The translations under genes and the position numbers were made by a program. The notes below the pieces were generated by a model. That model was not told the origin of the DNA, ran no database searches, and worked only from the letters and a program-made list of their open reading frames with translations. A stretch of 48,190 nucleotides of DNA from Anaerolineae bacterium (GTDB lineage: Bacteria; Chloroflexota; Anaerolineae; JAAYZQ01): the NCBI GenBank assembly GCA_016929795.1, contig JAFGIA010000445.1, positions 1 to 48,190 on the forward strand, given 5' to 3'. This document shows, piece after piece, positions 16,043 through 24,538 of the stretch. The number at the start of each line of letters is the position of its first letter. The stretch's first letter is position 1.

Positions 16043-17074
16043 TTATTTCACCTTCCGGCTGGTTAGCCAACTCAATGCCAGCGCCCACACCATCTCGCTC
16101 GCCGTCACCACCAGCCGGAAGCCGATCGCAGCCACAATAGCCACGGGCACTGGCACGATCTGCCCGAGGAGAGCGCCAATCGTAATCTCGCGGATGCCAA
16201 GGCCACCCACCAATACCCCAGCCACCATCCCCACAGCACCCGCCAACCCCCAGGCCGCGATCACGGCAGGTGCCGCAGCCACTTCCAGGGGAAAAACAGC
16301 ATTGATCACCAGCCACAGGATCCCACCGCCCACAGCCCACGCCACCCCGATCGCCCCATACAAGACCACGACGTCCACAGCACGCACTGATCCACTCGAC
16401 AACCCCAGCTTTTTCCCTGCGCCCTCGACGAGGCGGTTCAGCACGGCAGGCAGCGCCACCGCCGACACCGCTGCACCAACGCCGCCGAGGATCTGCAGCC
16501 CTGGTGTAAGCAAAGCATAGACGATCAGGCCAGAAACGACGACAATCGTGTTTTCCCACACCGAGGCGATGACAATCTGGTACGCCGGCACGCCCCGGTC
16601 GCGATACCAGTAGGCACGGCCAGCGATGTGCCAGATGCCTCCTGGCACGTAGCGACCAAGGCTCGACAGGAAATAAATGTGTGCGTTTGCGCGTGCCCCT
16701 TGCTGCGTGCTCACCCGCGAAATGATCCGGTGCCAGCACCAGGCGTTGGGCAAGTAAGCCAGAGGAAAGGTGACCAGGGCCAGCAGGGGATAACGCACAT
16801 CGGCGCGCCACTCGTACGCTTGCAGCTCGCTCCAGTTTTGATAGACCGCCAACCCGATAAAGGTGACAAAGATCGACACGATGGCGATCTGCGCCCTGCG
16901 TCGAAAACCGGGGCTGCGTGTCGCTTGCAACACAGATTGGGCACGCCGGCTCGCGGCAACGCGCGACCTCCACCGTCCGAGCACGGGCCAGGTGGCGCAC
17001 GCTGCGCTGACCAGATCGAGAGTCTGCTGCCGGTCCTCGTCCATCGATCCCGGCGCGTCTTCCGCGTGCTGCAT
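16043..17074 (-). CDS. YbhN/LPG synthase-like integral membrane protein
   Basis: A 343-residue polytopic protein similar to the membrane half of lysylphosphatidylglycerol synthase (YbhN, UPF0104 group). Family features are FLSSLGRYVPGGIWHIAGRAYWYRDRGV and GGLGIREITIGALLG, with about seven further hydrophobic helices. ATG 17074 starts two bases after the upstream stop; ATG 17044 is an alternative 10 residues in. Members act as lipid or glycolipid translocators or modifiers. It is the last gene of the minus-strand operon with a radical SAM protein and a large membrane protein. Confidence 0.8.
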   Translation of the reverse strand: MQHAEDAPGSMDEDRQQTLDLVSAACATWPVLGRWRSRVAASRRAQSVLQATRSPGFRRRAQIAIVSIFVTFIGLAVYQNWSELQAYEWRADVRYPLLALVTFPLAYLPNAWCWHRIISRVSTQQGARANAHIYFLSSLGRYVPGGIWHIAGRAYWYRDRGVPAYQIVIASVWENTIVVVSGLIVYALLTPGLQILGGVGAAVSAVALPAVLNRLVEGAGKKLGLSSGSVRAVDVVVLYGAIGVAWAVGGGILWLVINAVFPLEVAAAPAVIAAWGLAGAVGMVAGVLVGGLGIREITIGALLGQIVPVPVAIVAAIGFRLVVTASEMVWALALSWLTSRKVK

Positions 17075-17076
17075 CT

Positions 17077-18135
17077 TTACGCGTAGAGCCGGTAGCAGCA
17101 GCGCTGGCAAAAGCCGGACGGCAGGCCATCCTTGCGGCGAATCGCCCGGGCAATGATCTCGCGGTGCCGCGTGAGCGTCTCCCCCCGCCAGATCTCGTCG
17201 AACGGCGTCTCCAGCGCATTCCCGGCAACGGGGCTGAAACAAAAGAGAACGTCGCCGTTAGTCAGGACGCTTGCCGCAAGCCATGGCTCCACACAGCGCA
17301 GAGGATCGCCCGCCAGCGATCCGGTATAATAGCGCCTCAACTGGTCGGCGGGCACATAGGGATAGAGCTGCGTGGCGAACCCTCGCGCCTGGGCAGCACT
17401 CTGCACCCCTTCTAATTGCTCGGCCAACTGCTCGATCTCGTCGATCCCGTGATCGGCAAAGGGGGTGCCTTCTACGTAGAGCAGTTGCTGGATCGTCAAA
17501 CAGTCGCCGCCCACCTCCTGCGCCAGTCCCGGCATCTCGACCAGGCGGCGATAGTTGTGCCTGGTGACGACGCAGTTCAGGGTGATTGCCGGCCGCTCCG
17601 CCCCGGCACCCTCCCGCGCGGCGCGAACGGCATCCGCGCTGGCGACCACGCGCGCATAGCTGTCCTGCCTGCCGCGGATGCGGTTGTGCACCTCCTCAGG
17701 CCCGTCCAGCGACAACGTGATATTGTGCACCCCCAGCGCCACCAGTTCCTCTGCCATCTTTTCGATCAGCGCGCCGTTCGAGGTCACCGTGGTCACAAAC
17801 CCCCGGCCGGTGGCCTCCGAGACCATCTCCACAAACTGGGGATGGATCGATGGCTCGCCGCCTGTGAGGTGCAGTCGCGGCTTGACCGGCAACGACCGCT
17901 CCAGGTTGTCCAGAATCCCAACATAATCCGCAAGCCGCATGTGCTGGGTATAGCTTCCCAGCAACGGCTCATTCTGCTGCTGGCAGCACATCTCGCACCG
18001 CAGGTTGCATGCCATCGTGACGTGGATCGAGACCGACAGCGGGAAGGGGCTGTAGCCACGCAGGAGCCAGGTGGCGGGTAGTGCATAGCGGCGCCAGGTA
18101 CGCCATTTGTGGTGATTGAACCTTAATAGTTGCAT
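17077..18135 (-). CDS. Radical SAM/SPASM-domain protein
   Basis: A 352-residue radical SAM enzyme. The SAM-cluster motif is CX3CX2C at Cys43, Cys47 and Cys50 (CNLRCEMC), with LTGGEPSIHPQFVEM next and a C-terminal SPASM-like cysteine region (CVEPWLAASVLTNGDVLFC and CQRCCYRLYA) for auxiliary clusters. It fits the pattern of radical SAM proteins near glycan or lipid genes, whose substrates are mostly unknown. Nothing like a precursor peptide is visible beside it. It is 44 bp downstream of the large membrane protein and 2 bp from the YbhN-like gene, so cotranscription is likely. Confidence 0.88.
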   Translation of the reverse strand: MQLLRFNHHKWRTWRRYALPATWLLRGYSPFPLSVSIHVTMACNLRCEMCCQQQNEPLLGSYTQHMRLADYVGILDNLERSLPVKPRLHLTGGEPSIHPQFVEMVSEATGRGFVTTVTSNGALIEKMAEELVALGVHNITLSLDGPEEVHNRIRGRQDSYARVVASADAVRAAREGAGAERPAITLNCVVTRHNYRRLVEMPGLAQEVGGDCLTIQQLLYVEGTPFADHGIDEIEQLAEQLEGVQSAAQARGFATQLYPYVPADQLRRYYTGSLAGDPLRCVEPWLAASVLTNGDVLFCFSPVAGNALETPFDEIWRGETLTRHREIIARAIRRKDGLPSGFCQRCCYRLYA

Positions 18136-18179
18136 CTATCTACCTTTGCGCTGGTGGATTGTACAGAGAAACGACCTTC

Positions 18180-20135
18180 TCACGGGTGGACCACCTCGAA
18201 CACCCAGGGCCCCGGCCTGTTCGCCGGCGCGGCATAGACGATCCGGTAGTAAGGGCTTTCCTGGAGCTTGGTGGCGTCGAGAAGTGGCCCGCCCTTTTCT
18301 CCGATAAAGACATGCGTAATGCCCTCATCCTCGAGGTAGCGTACAGTGGCTGGGTCGCCGAGGTCGACGTCGTACAGGTGGCGGGTCATCTCGTTGACCC
18401 GCATCATATAGCCTGGGTCGGGGCCAGCCTCGGCGCCATAGTTCAGCGGCGGCACCGTATTTTGCCGTCCCGCCAGCAGAGGCAGCCACCAACCGGCATC
18501 CGATCCCACGATCAGGCTGTCGCCGTAGGCAAAAAATGCGTTTGCCAGAAACCGCGCTTCTTGGGGCGTGTTCTCCCGCACCCACGCCAGGGCTGCCTCA
18601 TCGGCGGGCGTCACCAGTTGGTAGGTATCGTCGAGGATGTGTGCATGGTCCCCCACCCCCAGCCCCGCGGCGGCGGCCACCAGCAGCCCTGCCGCCATGG
18701 CAGGCGCCGGGTGCAAGCGCACAAAGCGGTGCTGGCTCACATCGATCAAGGACACGACGAAATCGGCCGCCAGGATGCTGACCGGAATGTAGAGTGACAG
18801 CTCCACAGTAAAGTTTGTGATCACGCCCGTTCCTGGCAGGCCCAGCCAGTGAGGGTTCGAGACAAGAAACTGTGTCCCTGTCCAGATCAGCAGCAGGCCG
18901 GTTGCGCGTCGGCGCGCCAGGGCCCATAACCCACCCACCACCGCCATCGCCACGAGATAGAGTGGCACGAAATCAGCCAGCGGATAGAACAGGTTCTCGG
19001 TGGCGATGTGCTCTGCCGCAGCCCTGCCTTGCACAAACCCGGTCAGAGTCTGTGGCAACAGCCCCTCCAGGATGCGACCGGCCCACGGCACAACCAGCAC
19101 CAGGGCCACAGCGCCGATGGCGGCGGTGCGCAAGATTGTCTCTTTCCATTGCGCCGGCCGCGATTGTTGCGGCCGCGACCGTTGCGGCCACAGCCGCCAC
19201 CCGGCCAGAACAGCGACCAGGAGCACGTAAAAGGCCAGCACAAAGTAGTGGGTGAGAGCCAGTCCTGCAGCCGCCAACAGGGCAGGCAGCAAGCGGCGAA
19301 CGTCACGGCGCGGCGCTTCGACCGCCTCCAGAAAGAACCAGGCCGCCGCCAGCAGGATGGCCTGCCCGCACAACTGCGTGTAGCGCCCCCAGTTCACGTA
19401 ATGCATCGGCATCGGCGTCAGCAATCCCGCGATCGTGACGACGACCACGCCGGTCCACCGGCTGCCGCCGCTCAGCCGGACGGTGAGGGGGTAGAGCATC
19501 ACGACGGCGAGGACATTCAGAAATTGCCCCATCAGTACCACCGTGCGTGGCGTAGGATTGCCTGTCAGCCAGCCGCTCGCTGCCTGAAAAAGCGCCACGT
19601 TGCTGTGAAACCCAAAGTGATAACTGAACGACGTCAGTGGCGCGTACGGCTCCCAGGAGCTGAACAGGCCACCATTGTCGAGGATCAACTGGGTCATGAG
19701 GGTATGCTGGTAGGAATCACCCCAAAACCCGACGTTGATGCCCCGCACCACCCACAGCCGCACGCCGAGGATCGCCAAGATCGTGAGCGCCAGGGCCACC
19801 TGCGGCCCATCCGGTCTCGGCAGCCGCTGTCGCAGCGCCGCATACCAGGCTCGCCCGCGCCGCCAGAACAGCACGGCGGCGCTCGCCGCGAGATAAATCA
19901 GCACGGCCAACCCACCCACCCGCACGCCGAGCAGGTCCAGATAGAGCAACGCCAATGGCGTCAGCGCCAGCGTCAGGCTGGCAGCCAGCATTGCCTCGAC
20001 CACGAGTTCTGTATGGCGCCCCTGCCCAAACGTCTCTGCCGGCAGCAGCAAGCTGAGCAGCGCCCAACCGGGCAGCAAAAAGACAAATGGGGCGACCAGC
20101 ACCGCCGTGGCCGTCCCCCAGGTGATCTCGCCCAA
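18180..20135 (-). CDS. Large polytopic membrane protein, possible glycosyltransferase-like (DUF6541-like)
   Basis: A 651-residue protein with an estimated dozen membrane helices and a soluble C-terminal region ending PGPWVFEVVHP. The segment VGFWGDSYQHTLMTQLILDNG, with SYHFGFHSNVALFQ, resembles GT-C-type enzymes or DUF6541 proteins. I choose TTG 20135 because a GAGGAGGG site precedes it and because the minus promoter begins transcription near 20172; the ATG at 20243 is upstream of that promoter. A 15-bp tandem repeat encodes a basic loop (WPQRSRPQQSRPAQW). Sugar transfer on the outer face is the likely role, but this is not proven. Confidence 0.75.
   Translation of the reverse strand: MGEITWGTATAVLVAPFVFLLPGWALLSLLLPAETFGQGRHTELVVEAMLAASLTLALTPLALLYLDLLGVRVGGLAVLIYLAASAAVLFWRRGRAWYAALRQRLPRPDGPQVALALTILAILGVRLWVVRGINVGFWGDSYQHTLMTQLILDNGGLFSSWEPYAPLTSFSYHFGFHSNVALFQAASGWLTGNPTPRTVVLMGQFLNVLAVVMLYPLTVRLSGGSRWTGVVVVTIAGLLTPMPMHYVNWGRYTQLCGQAILLAAAWFFLEAVEAPRRDVRRLLPALLAAAGLALTHYFVLAFYVLLVAVLAGWRLWPQRSRPQQSRPAQWKETILRTAAIGAVALVLVVPWAGRILEGLLPQTLTGFVQGRAAAEHIATENLFYPLADFVPLYLVAMAVVGGLWALARRRATGLLLIWTGTQFLVSNPHWLGLPGTGVITNFTVELSLYIPVSILAADFVVSLIDVSQHRFVRLHPAPAMAAGLLVAAAAGLGVGDHAHILDDTYQLVTPADEAALAWVRENTPQEARFLANAFFAYGDSLIVGSDAGWWLPLLAGRQNTVPPLNYGAEAGPDPGYMMRVNEMTRHLYDVDLGDPATVRYLEDEGITHVFIGEKGGPLLDATKLQESPYYRIVYAAPANRPGPWVFEVVHP
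19155..19199. repeat. Three 15-bp tandem repeats in the membrane protein gene
   Basis: Units at 19155-19169, 19170-19184 and 19185-19199 begin CGGCCGCGATTGTTG, CGGCCGCGACCGTTG and CGGCCACAGCCGCCA. On the minus strand they encode the pentads WPQRS, RPQQS and RPAQW, a basic loop between helices. Being a multiple of three, changes in copy number would keep the frame. Confidence 0.75.
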
Positions 20136-20178
20136 GCGTCCGGGTCCCTCCTCTGTGATTCGGACGAAAGCCTGGCCT

Positions 20179-20207
20179 ATCTTACACGAAGGCCCTTCTT
20201 TTGCCAA
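20179..20207 (-). promoter_or_regulatory. Minus-strand promoter of the divergent pair
   Basis: On the minus strand TTGGCA (20207-20202) is followed by a 17-bp spacer and TAAGAT (20184-20179). The -35 lies inside the left arm of an 11-bp inverted repeat (20200-20210). Confidence 0.55.
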
Positions 20208-20264
20208 ATCGCCCCGCCAAGCTGGATATTGGCCCGGGCGCATACTGGGGCCTGATTTGGCAAA
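20200..20264. promoter_or_regulatory. Inverted repeat holding both divergent -35 boxes
   Basis: TTTGCCAAATC (20200-20210) and GATTTGGCAAA (20254-20264) are exact reverse complements 43 bp apart. Each arm contains the TTGGCA of one outward promoter. A regulator bound to both arms would control both glycan operons, though a coincidence of two promoters of the same strength is possible. Confidence 0.6.
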
Positions 20265-20286
20265 GAGGGACTCCTCGTGGTAGGAT
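20257..20286 (+). promoter_or_regulatory. Plus-strand promoter of the divergent pair
   Basis: TTGGCA (20257-20262), an 18-bp spacer ending in TGG, and TAGGAT (20281-20286) form a plausible extended -10 promoter for the glycosyltransferase operon. The -35 is in the right arm of the inverted repeat. Confidence 0.55.
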
Positions 20287-20343
20287 AGGAAACCTGGAAA
20301 AAAGATGCCTAAGGAGCGAGGAAGCATTCGAGGTGCTGGCACC

Positions 20344-21477
20344 ATGAAGTTCTGCGTCGTAGGGCCAACGTATCCGTTCAAAGGGGGCATTGCACACTTT
20401 ACGACGATGCTCGTCGAGCAGCTCCGCCGCGATCACGATGTGGCCTTCATCTCATTCAAGCGCCAGTACCCGCGCCTCCTCTTTCCCGGCAACTCGGACC
20501 CCGATCCGAGCAATCACGCGCTGCACTGCGAATGCGAATACCTGCTCGACCCGATGAACCCGCTGACGTGGCTGCTCACCTTCCGACGCATCCGGCAGAT
20601 CCTGCCCGACGTGCTCATCCTCCAATGGTGGACACCCTTCTGGACGCCGACGCTGGCCGTGCTCGCGACCCTGGTCAAACGCTACACGTCTGTGCGTATC
20701 CTCTTTTTGTGCCACCACATTACGCCGCCCGACGGCGGTGTGTTCGACCTGAGCCTGGCGCGCACCGTGCTGAGCCGCGGCGACGAGTTCATCGTCCTGT
20801 CAGAAGACGACTATGCCGACTTGCGCGGCGCGCTGCCCGGTGCCTCGATCCACCTGGCCAGGCATCCGACGTACGAAGTATTTAACGCCCGCACCGCTAC
20901 ACGCGAGTCCGCCCGATCGCTCCTTGGCTATGCCGACGGCGATCACCTGATGCTTTTTTTCGGCTTTGTGCGGCGCTACAAGGGACTGGGCCACCTGCTG
21001 CGCGCGCTGCCCCTCGTCCCCGCCGATCTTGATGTCAAGCTGCTCATAGTCGGCGAGTTCTGGGAGGCCGAGAGCGAGTACAGGCGGTTGGCGGAAGAGG
21101 TGGGTGTCGCTGATCGCGTACAAATGATCAACCGCTACGTGCCCAACGAAGAGATGGGCGTCTATTTCTCCGCGGCCGATGTCGTCGTCTTGCCCTATCT
21201 CCAGGCGACACAGAGTGGCGTGGTGCAGATCGCCTTTGGCTTTGAGGTGCCGGTCATCACAACCAGCGTGGGCGGGCTACCCGAGACGGTGCGCGACGGC
21301 GACCTCGGGCTGGTGGTGCCGCCCCACGACGAGCAGCTCCTGGCCGAGGCCATCGACCGCTTTTTCCGGCAGGACCTGGGGCCTCGCTTTCGCGCCAACA
21401 TCTGCACCGAACGCGACGTCTTTTCGTGGGAGCGGCTCGTGACCCTGATGGCAGAGATCCTGGCGGCAGGACGGTGA
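20344..21477 (+). CDS. Glycosyltransferase, GT4-like (GT-B fold)
   Basis: A 377-residue cytosolic or membrane-associated sugar transferase. The N-terminal MKFCVVGPTYPFKGGIAHFTTML is the usual donor/acceptor-side start, and the C-terminal half has FFGFVRRYKGLGHLLRALPLV, LLIVGEF and the GT4 acidic motif region QSGVVQIAFGFEVPVITTSVGGLPE. ATG 20344 is preferred to ATG 20305 because of the GAGGTG site eight bases upstream and the homology start. The stop overlaps the next start (GTGA). It is the first gene of a six-gene glycan operon; donor and acceptor sugars are unknown. Confidence 0.9.
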   Translation: MKFCVVGPTYPFKGGIAHFTTMLVEQLRRDHDVAFISFKRQYPRLLFPGNSDPDPSNHALHCECEYLLDPMNPLTWLLTFRRIRQILPDVLILQWWTPFWTPTLAVLATLVKRYTSVRILFLCHHITPPDGGVFDLSLARTVLSRGDEFIVLSEDDYADLRGALPGASIHLARHPTYEVFNARTATRESARSLLGYADGDHLMLFFGFVRRYKGLGHLLRALPLVPADLDVKLLIVGEFWEAESEYRRLAEEVGVADRVQMINRYVPNEEMGVYFSAADVVVLPYLQATQSGVVQIAFGFEVPVITTSVGGLPETVRDGDLGLVVPPHDEQLLAEAIDRFFRQDLGPRFRANICTERDVFSWERLVTLMAEILAAGR

Positions 21478-22682
21478 AGCTCCTCTTCCTTCTCACGCAG
21501 AGCCTCGACTACCCTTCCGGGGTCGGGCGCTATTGGCCTCTGGCGCGCGAGCTGGCACACCTGGGCCACGAGGTCGAGGTGGTAGCCCTGCACCCTGCCC
21601 TCAACTCCCTGCCCGAGCGCGCGGCGTGGCACGAGGGCGTGCGTGTGCACTACGCCGGCCCAATGCACGTGCGCCAGGTCGGCAGCGAACGGCACTATTA
21701 CAGCCTCGCCGGATTGGGCTGGGCCGTCACACGCGGCACCGGTGGCCTCGCGTGGCATGCGCTCCTATCGCGTGCCGACGCAGTGCACGTGTGCAAGCCT
21801 CACCCCATGAATGGTCTGGCCGGCCTGCTGGCGCGTGCCCTGCGCGGCCGACGGCTCTATCTCGACTGCGACGATTACGAGGCCGAGTCAAACCGCTACG
21901 CGGCAGCCAGCGGCGGGTGGCAAAAGCGAGTCGTGGCGGCGTGGGAAGACGGCCTGCCCTCCTTTGCGCGTGGCATCACTACCAATACCCGCTCTACTGC
22001 GCACCGGATTGCCGCCGGGGGCTATGACCAGGATCGCATCGTCTATGTGCCGAACGGCATCGACCGCCGGCGCTTTTCGGGCCTCGATCTGGCGCGCCTG
22101 CCTGCACTGCGCAGCCAGCTTGGTTTGGACGCTGGCCCCATCGTGGTGTATGTGGGCAGCCTGAGCAGCACCAGCCATCCGATCGATCTGCTGCTCGATG
22201 CATGCCCACGACTATTCCAGGAGCGCCCCAACACACATCTGCTCGTCGTCGGCGGCGGCGAAGACTATGCCGCCACGAACCGCCAGGTGGTGGCCCGTGG
22301 ACTCGCAGGACACGTGATCCTCACCGGCAGGGTGCCCGCTGCCGATGTGCCCTACTACTATCTGCTCGGTGATGTGTCTGTCGACCCCGTGCACGATGAC
22401 CTGACAGCCCGCGCTCGATCGCCACTCAAGCTCTTCGAGTCGATGGCCCTGGGCATCCCTGTTGTCACAGGCGACGTCGGAGATAGGCGCGAGCACCTCG
22501 GCGACGGCCAGGCTGGTCTGCTCGTTGCCCCGGGCTCGGCGCAGGCGCTGGCCGATGGATTGCTGGCACTGCTCGACGATGCCGGCCTGCGCCAATCGAT
22601 GGGTGAGTGTGGGCGAGTGCTCGCCGAGCGCTACTACTGGGACGTGCAGGTGCACGAGTTTGCGCGGGTCTATGACCTCTGA
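21474..22682 (+). CDS. Glycosyltransferase, GT4 family
   Basis: A 402-residue GT-B transferase from GTG 21474, coupled to the previous gene by the GTGA overlap. The N-terminus KLLFLLTQSLDYPSGVGRYW and the C-terminal ESMALGIPVVTGDVGDRREHLG and VYVGSLSSTSHPIDLLLDACPRLF are characteristic of GT4. VKLLF at the very start and no signal sequence suggest a cytosolic enzyme. The coding end overlaps the GT2 gene by 11 bp, so it is a link in the chain of coupled cistrons. Confidence 0.92.
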   Translation: MKLLFLLTQSLDYPSGVGRYWPLARELAHLGHEVEVVALHPALNSLPERAAWHEGVRVHYAGPMHVRQVGSERHYYSLAGLGWAVTRGTGGLAWHALLSRADAVHVCKPHPMNGLAGLLARALRGRRLYLDCDDYEAESNRYAAASGGWQKRVVAAWEDGLPSFARGITTNTRSTAHRIAAGGYDQDRIVYVPNGIDRRRFSGLDLARLPALRSQLGLDAGPIVVYVGSLSSTSHPIDLLLDACPRLFQERPNTHLLVVGGGEDYAATNRQVVARGLAGHVILTGRVPAADVPYYYLLGDVSVDPVHDDLTARARSPLKLFESMALGIPVVTGDVGDRREHLGDGQAGLLVAPGSAQALADGLLALLDDAGLRQSMGECGRVLAERYYWDVQVHEFARVYDL

Positions 22683-23571
22683 GCGGACGTGCGTCGTCAT
22701 CCTGAATTGGAACCGGCGCGAGGAGACGTTGGGTTGCCTCGCCTCCGTGCGGCGGATGGAGCCCCCTCCCGACAGAGTGATCCTGATCGATAACGCATCC
22801 GTCGATGGCACCCCTCAGGCGGTCACAGCCGAGTATCCCCAGGTTGACATCGTGGTGAACGAGGCCAACCTCGGCTTTGCAGGCGGGATGAACGTCGGGC
22901 TGCGCGCTGCCCTCGAGGAAGGCGCAGCCTACATCCTGGCTCTCAACAACGACACGCTGGTCGCCCCAGACCTGCTCGCTGCCCTCATGGATGGGTTTCA
23001 GTACGGGCCGGACGTCGGCATAGTCGTGCCCAAGATCTATTACACCGAGCCTCCCGATCACATCTGGTACGCGGGGGCGATGCGCCGCCGCTGGTTCCCC
23101 GGATTTGCCTTTCCCGGTTACGGCCAGCGCGATGCGCCGCGCTACGACAGGCCGCGCAATGTCGACTATGCCACGGGCTGTGGAATGCTGGTGCGCGCCA
23201 GCGCCCTCGAAACCGTTGGCTTCTTTGACGAGACAACCTTTTTCATGTATCATGAGGATCTGGATCTGTCGGAGCGGGTGCGGCGCGCTGGATACCGGAT
23301 CCTCTACAAACCCGACGCGCGCATGTGGCACGCCGAGTCTGCCAGCACTGCGCCCGATGCGCCGATCAAGTGGTACTACCTGGCGCGTTACATCGTACCC
23401 TTTTTCCGGCGCTACTACCGGCTGCCGGCAGTTTCACTTGCACTCTACACACTCTACGTCGTGGTGCGCGAATCGCTCAAGGGCAGCCCGCAGCACGTGG
23501 CCCCGTTCCTGCACGGCATCCGGGACGGTGTTCACCACGGCGAGGCGAGGGATAGAACGGACCGTGGATAG
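22672..23571 (+). CDS. Glycosyltransferase, GT2 family
   Basis: A 299-residue GT-A enzyme. Family marks are VVILNWNRREETLGCLASV, VILIDNASVDGTPQAV, NLGFAGGMNVGL and the metal/nucleotide-binding region ILALNNDTLV. The later MLVRASALETVGFFDETTFFMYHEDLDLSERVRRAGYR resembles rhamnosyltransferase-like members. The ATG at 22672 overlaps the previous stop and its own stop overlaps the GTG of the methyltransferase. It probably adds a residue to a lipid-linked or surface glycan. Confidence 0.92.
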   Translation: MTSERTCVVILNWNRREETLGCLASVRRMEPPPDRVILIDNASVDGTPQAVTAEYPQVDIVVNEANLGFAGGMNVGLRAALEEGAAYILALNNDTLVAPDLLAALMDGFQYGPDVGIVVPKIYYTEPPDHIWYAGAMRRRWFPGFAFPGYGQRDAPRYDRPRNVDYATGCGMLVRASALETVGFFDETTFFMYHEDLDLSERVRRAGYRILYKPDARMWHAESASTAPDAPIKWYYLARYIVPFFRRYYRLPAVSLALYTLYVVVRESLKGSPQHVAPFLHGIRDGVHHGEARDRTDRG

Positions 23572-24538
23572 ATCGGTGGATGAATACCAGCCCGGACAGA
23601 GCGTCGAGGTGGTCTCGACGTCATGCCACTCCTGTGGTGCCGACGATGCCAGTTTCCTCTTTGAGGGCTGGGACCGGCTGCATGGGCAGCCGGGGCGCTT
23701 TCGTGTTGTTGGCTGCCGCCAGTGTGGGTTGATCTATCTGAATCCACGTCCCACGCCGGCCGAGATCGGGCGCTACTACCCTCAAGATTACAGACCATAC
23801 ATCGCCCCAGTACGCGCCGCCAGCAAGCGCGTGACCCGCTGGGACGCGCGCTACGGGCTGTACAAGCGCCTGCGTGTCGTATCGGCCCGCCAGCCTGGCG
23901 GCCGGCTGCTCGACGTCGGCTGCGCCACTGGCGATTTCCTCGCCTTTGCGCACGAACATGGCTGGGAAACGCACGGCGTCGAGCTGGTCGAGTCAGCCGC
24001 CGCCTACTGCCGCGACATCCTCGGCCTCCACGTGGTGACGGGCGACCTGCTCGATGCTGCCTATCCCGACGATCACTTTGACGTCATCACGCTCTGGAAC
24101 GTGTTCGAGCACCTCTACGCTCCAGCAGCCACCCTGCACGAGCTAAAGCGGATCGTCAAGCCGGGTGGCTGGCTGGTGATGGCCGTCCCCAATCCGGACA
24201 GCCTCGATGCACACCTGTTCGGCCCGGCGTGGGCGGGCTACGATGTCCCGCGCCACCTCTACACCTTTCCCACACGTGTGCTCCACCAACTGCTCTCCCG
24301 AGAAGGATTCAAGGTCGTGGATCGGCGGTGCGTCGACAGCAGCCACTTTATCTTTTTCCTGAGCCTTCGCTTCTGGCTGATGGACCACCCAGCCTGGGCA
24401 CGGCTTGTGAGTTGGGCGCAGCGCCTTGAGCAATCCCGGGTCGTGCGGCTGTTGACCGCGCCCTACTTTCGCCTGGTCGACATCCTCGGCCAAGGCCCCG
24501 TGGTGACCGTGGTCGCGCGCCAGGAGGACAGCGCGTGA
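23564..24538 (+). CDS. SAM-dependent methyltransferase with N-terminal zinc knuckles
   Basis: A 324-residue class I methyltransferase. The N-terminal pair CHSCGADDASFLF and CRQCGLIYLNPRPTPAE is a zinc-binding motif typical of sugar and cofactor methyltransferases of this type. The SAM-binding motif I is LLDVGCATGDFLAFA, with FDVITLWNVFEHLYAP as motif II. There is no ATG; GTG 23564 overlaps the upstream stop, and GTG 23576 is a near alternative. In this glycan operon methylation of a sugar residue is likely. Confidence 0.88.
   Translation: MDRSVDEYQPGQSVEVVSTSCHSCGADDASFLFEGWDRLHGQPGRFRVVGCRQCGLIYLNPRPTPAEIGRYYPQDYRPYIAPVRAASKRVTRWDARYGLYKRLRVVSARQPGGRLLDVGCATGDFLAFAHEHGWETHGVELVESAAAYCRDILGLHVVTGDLLDAAYPDDHFDVITLWNVFEHLYAPAATLHELKRIVKPGGWLVMAVPNPDSLDAHLFGPAWAGYDVPRHLYTFPTRVLHQLLSREGFKVVDRRCVDSSHFIFFLSLRFWLMDHPAWARLVSWAQRLEQSRVVRLLTAPYFRLVDILGQGPVVTVVARQEDSA

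Noticed and set aside
19155..19199. Three 15-bp repeats as a CRISPR-like array
   Set aside because: The units are contiguous without spacers and in frame within a membrane protein gene.
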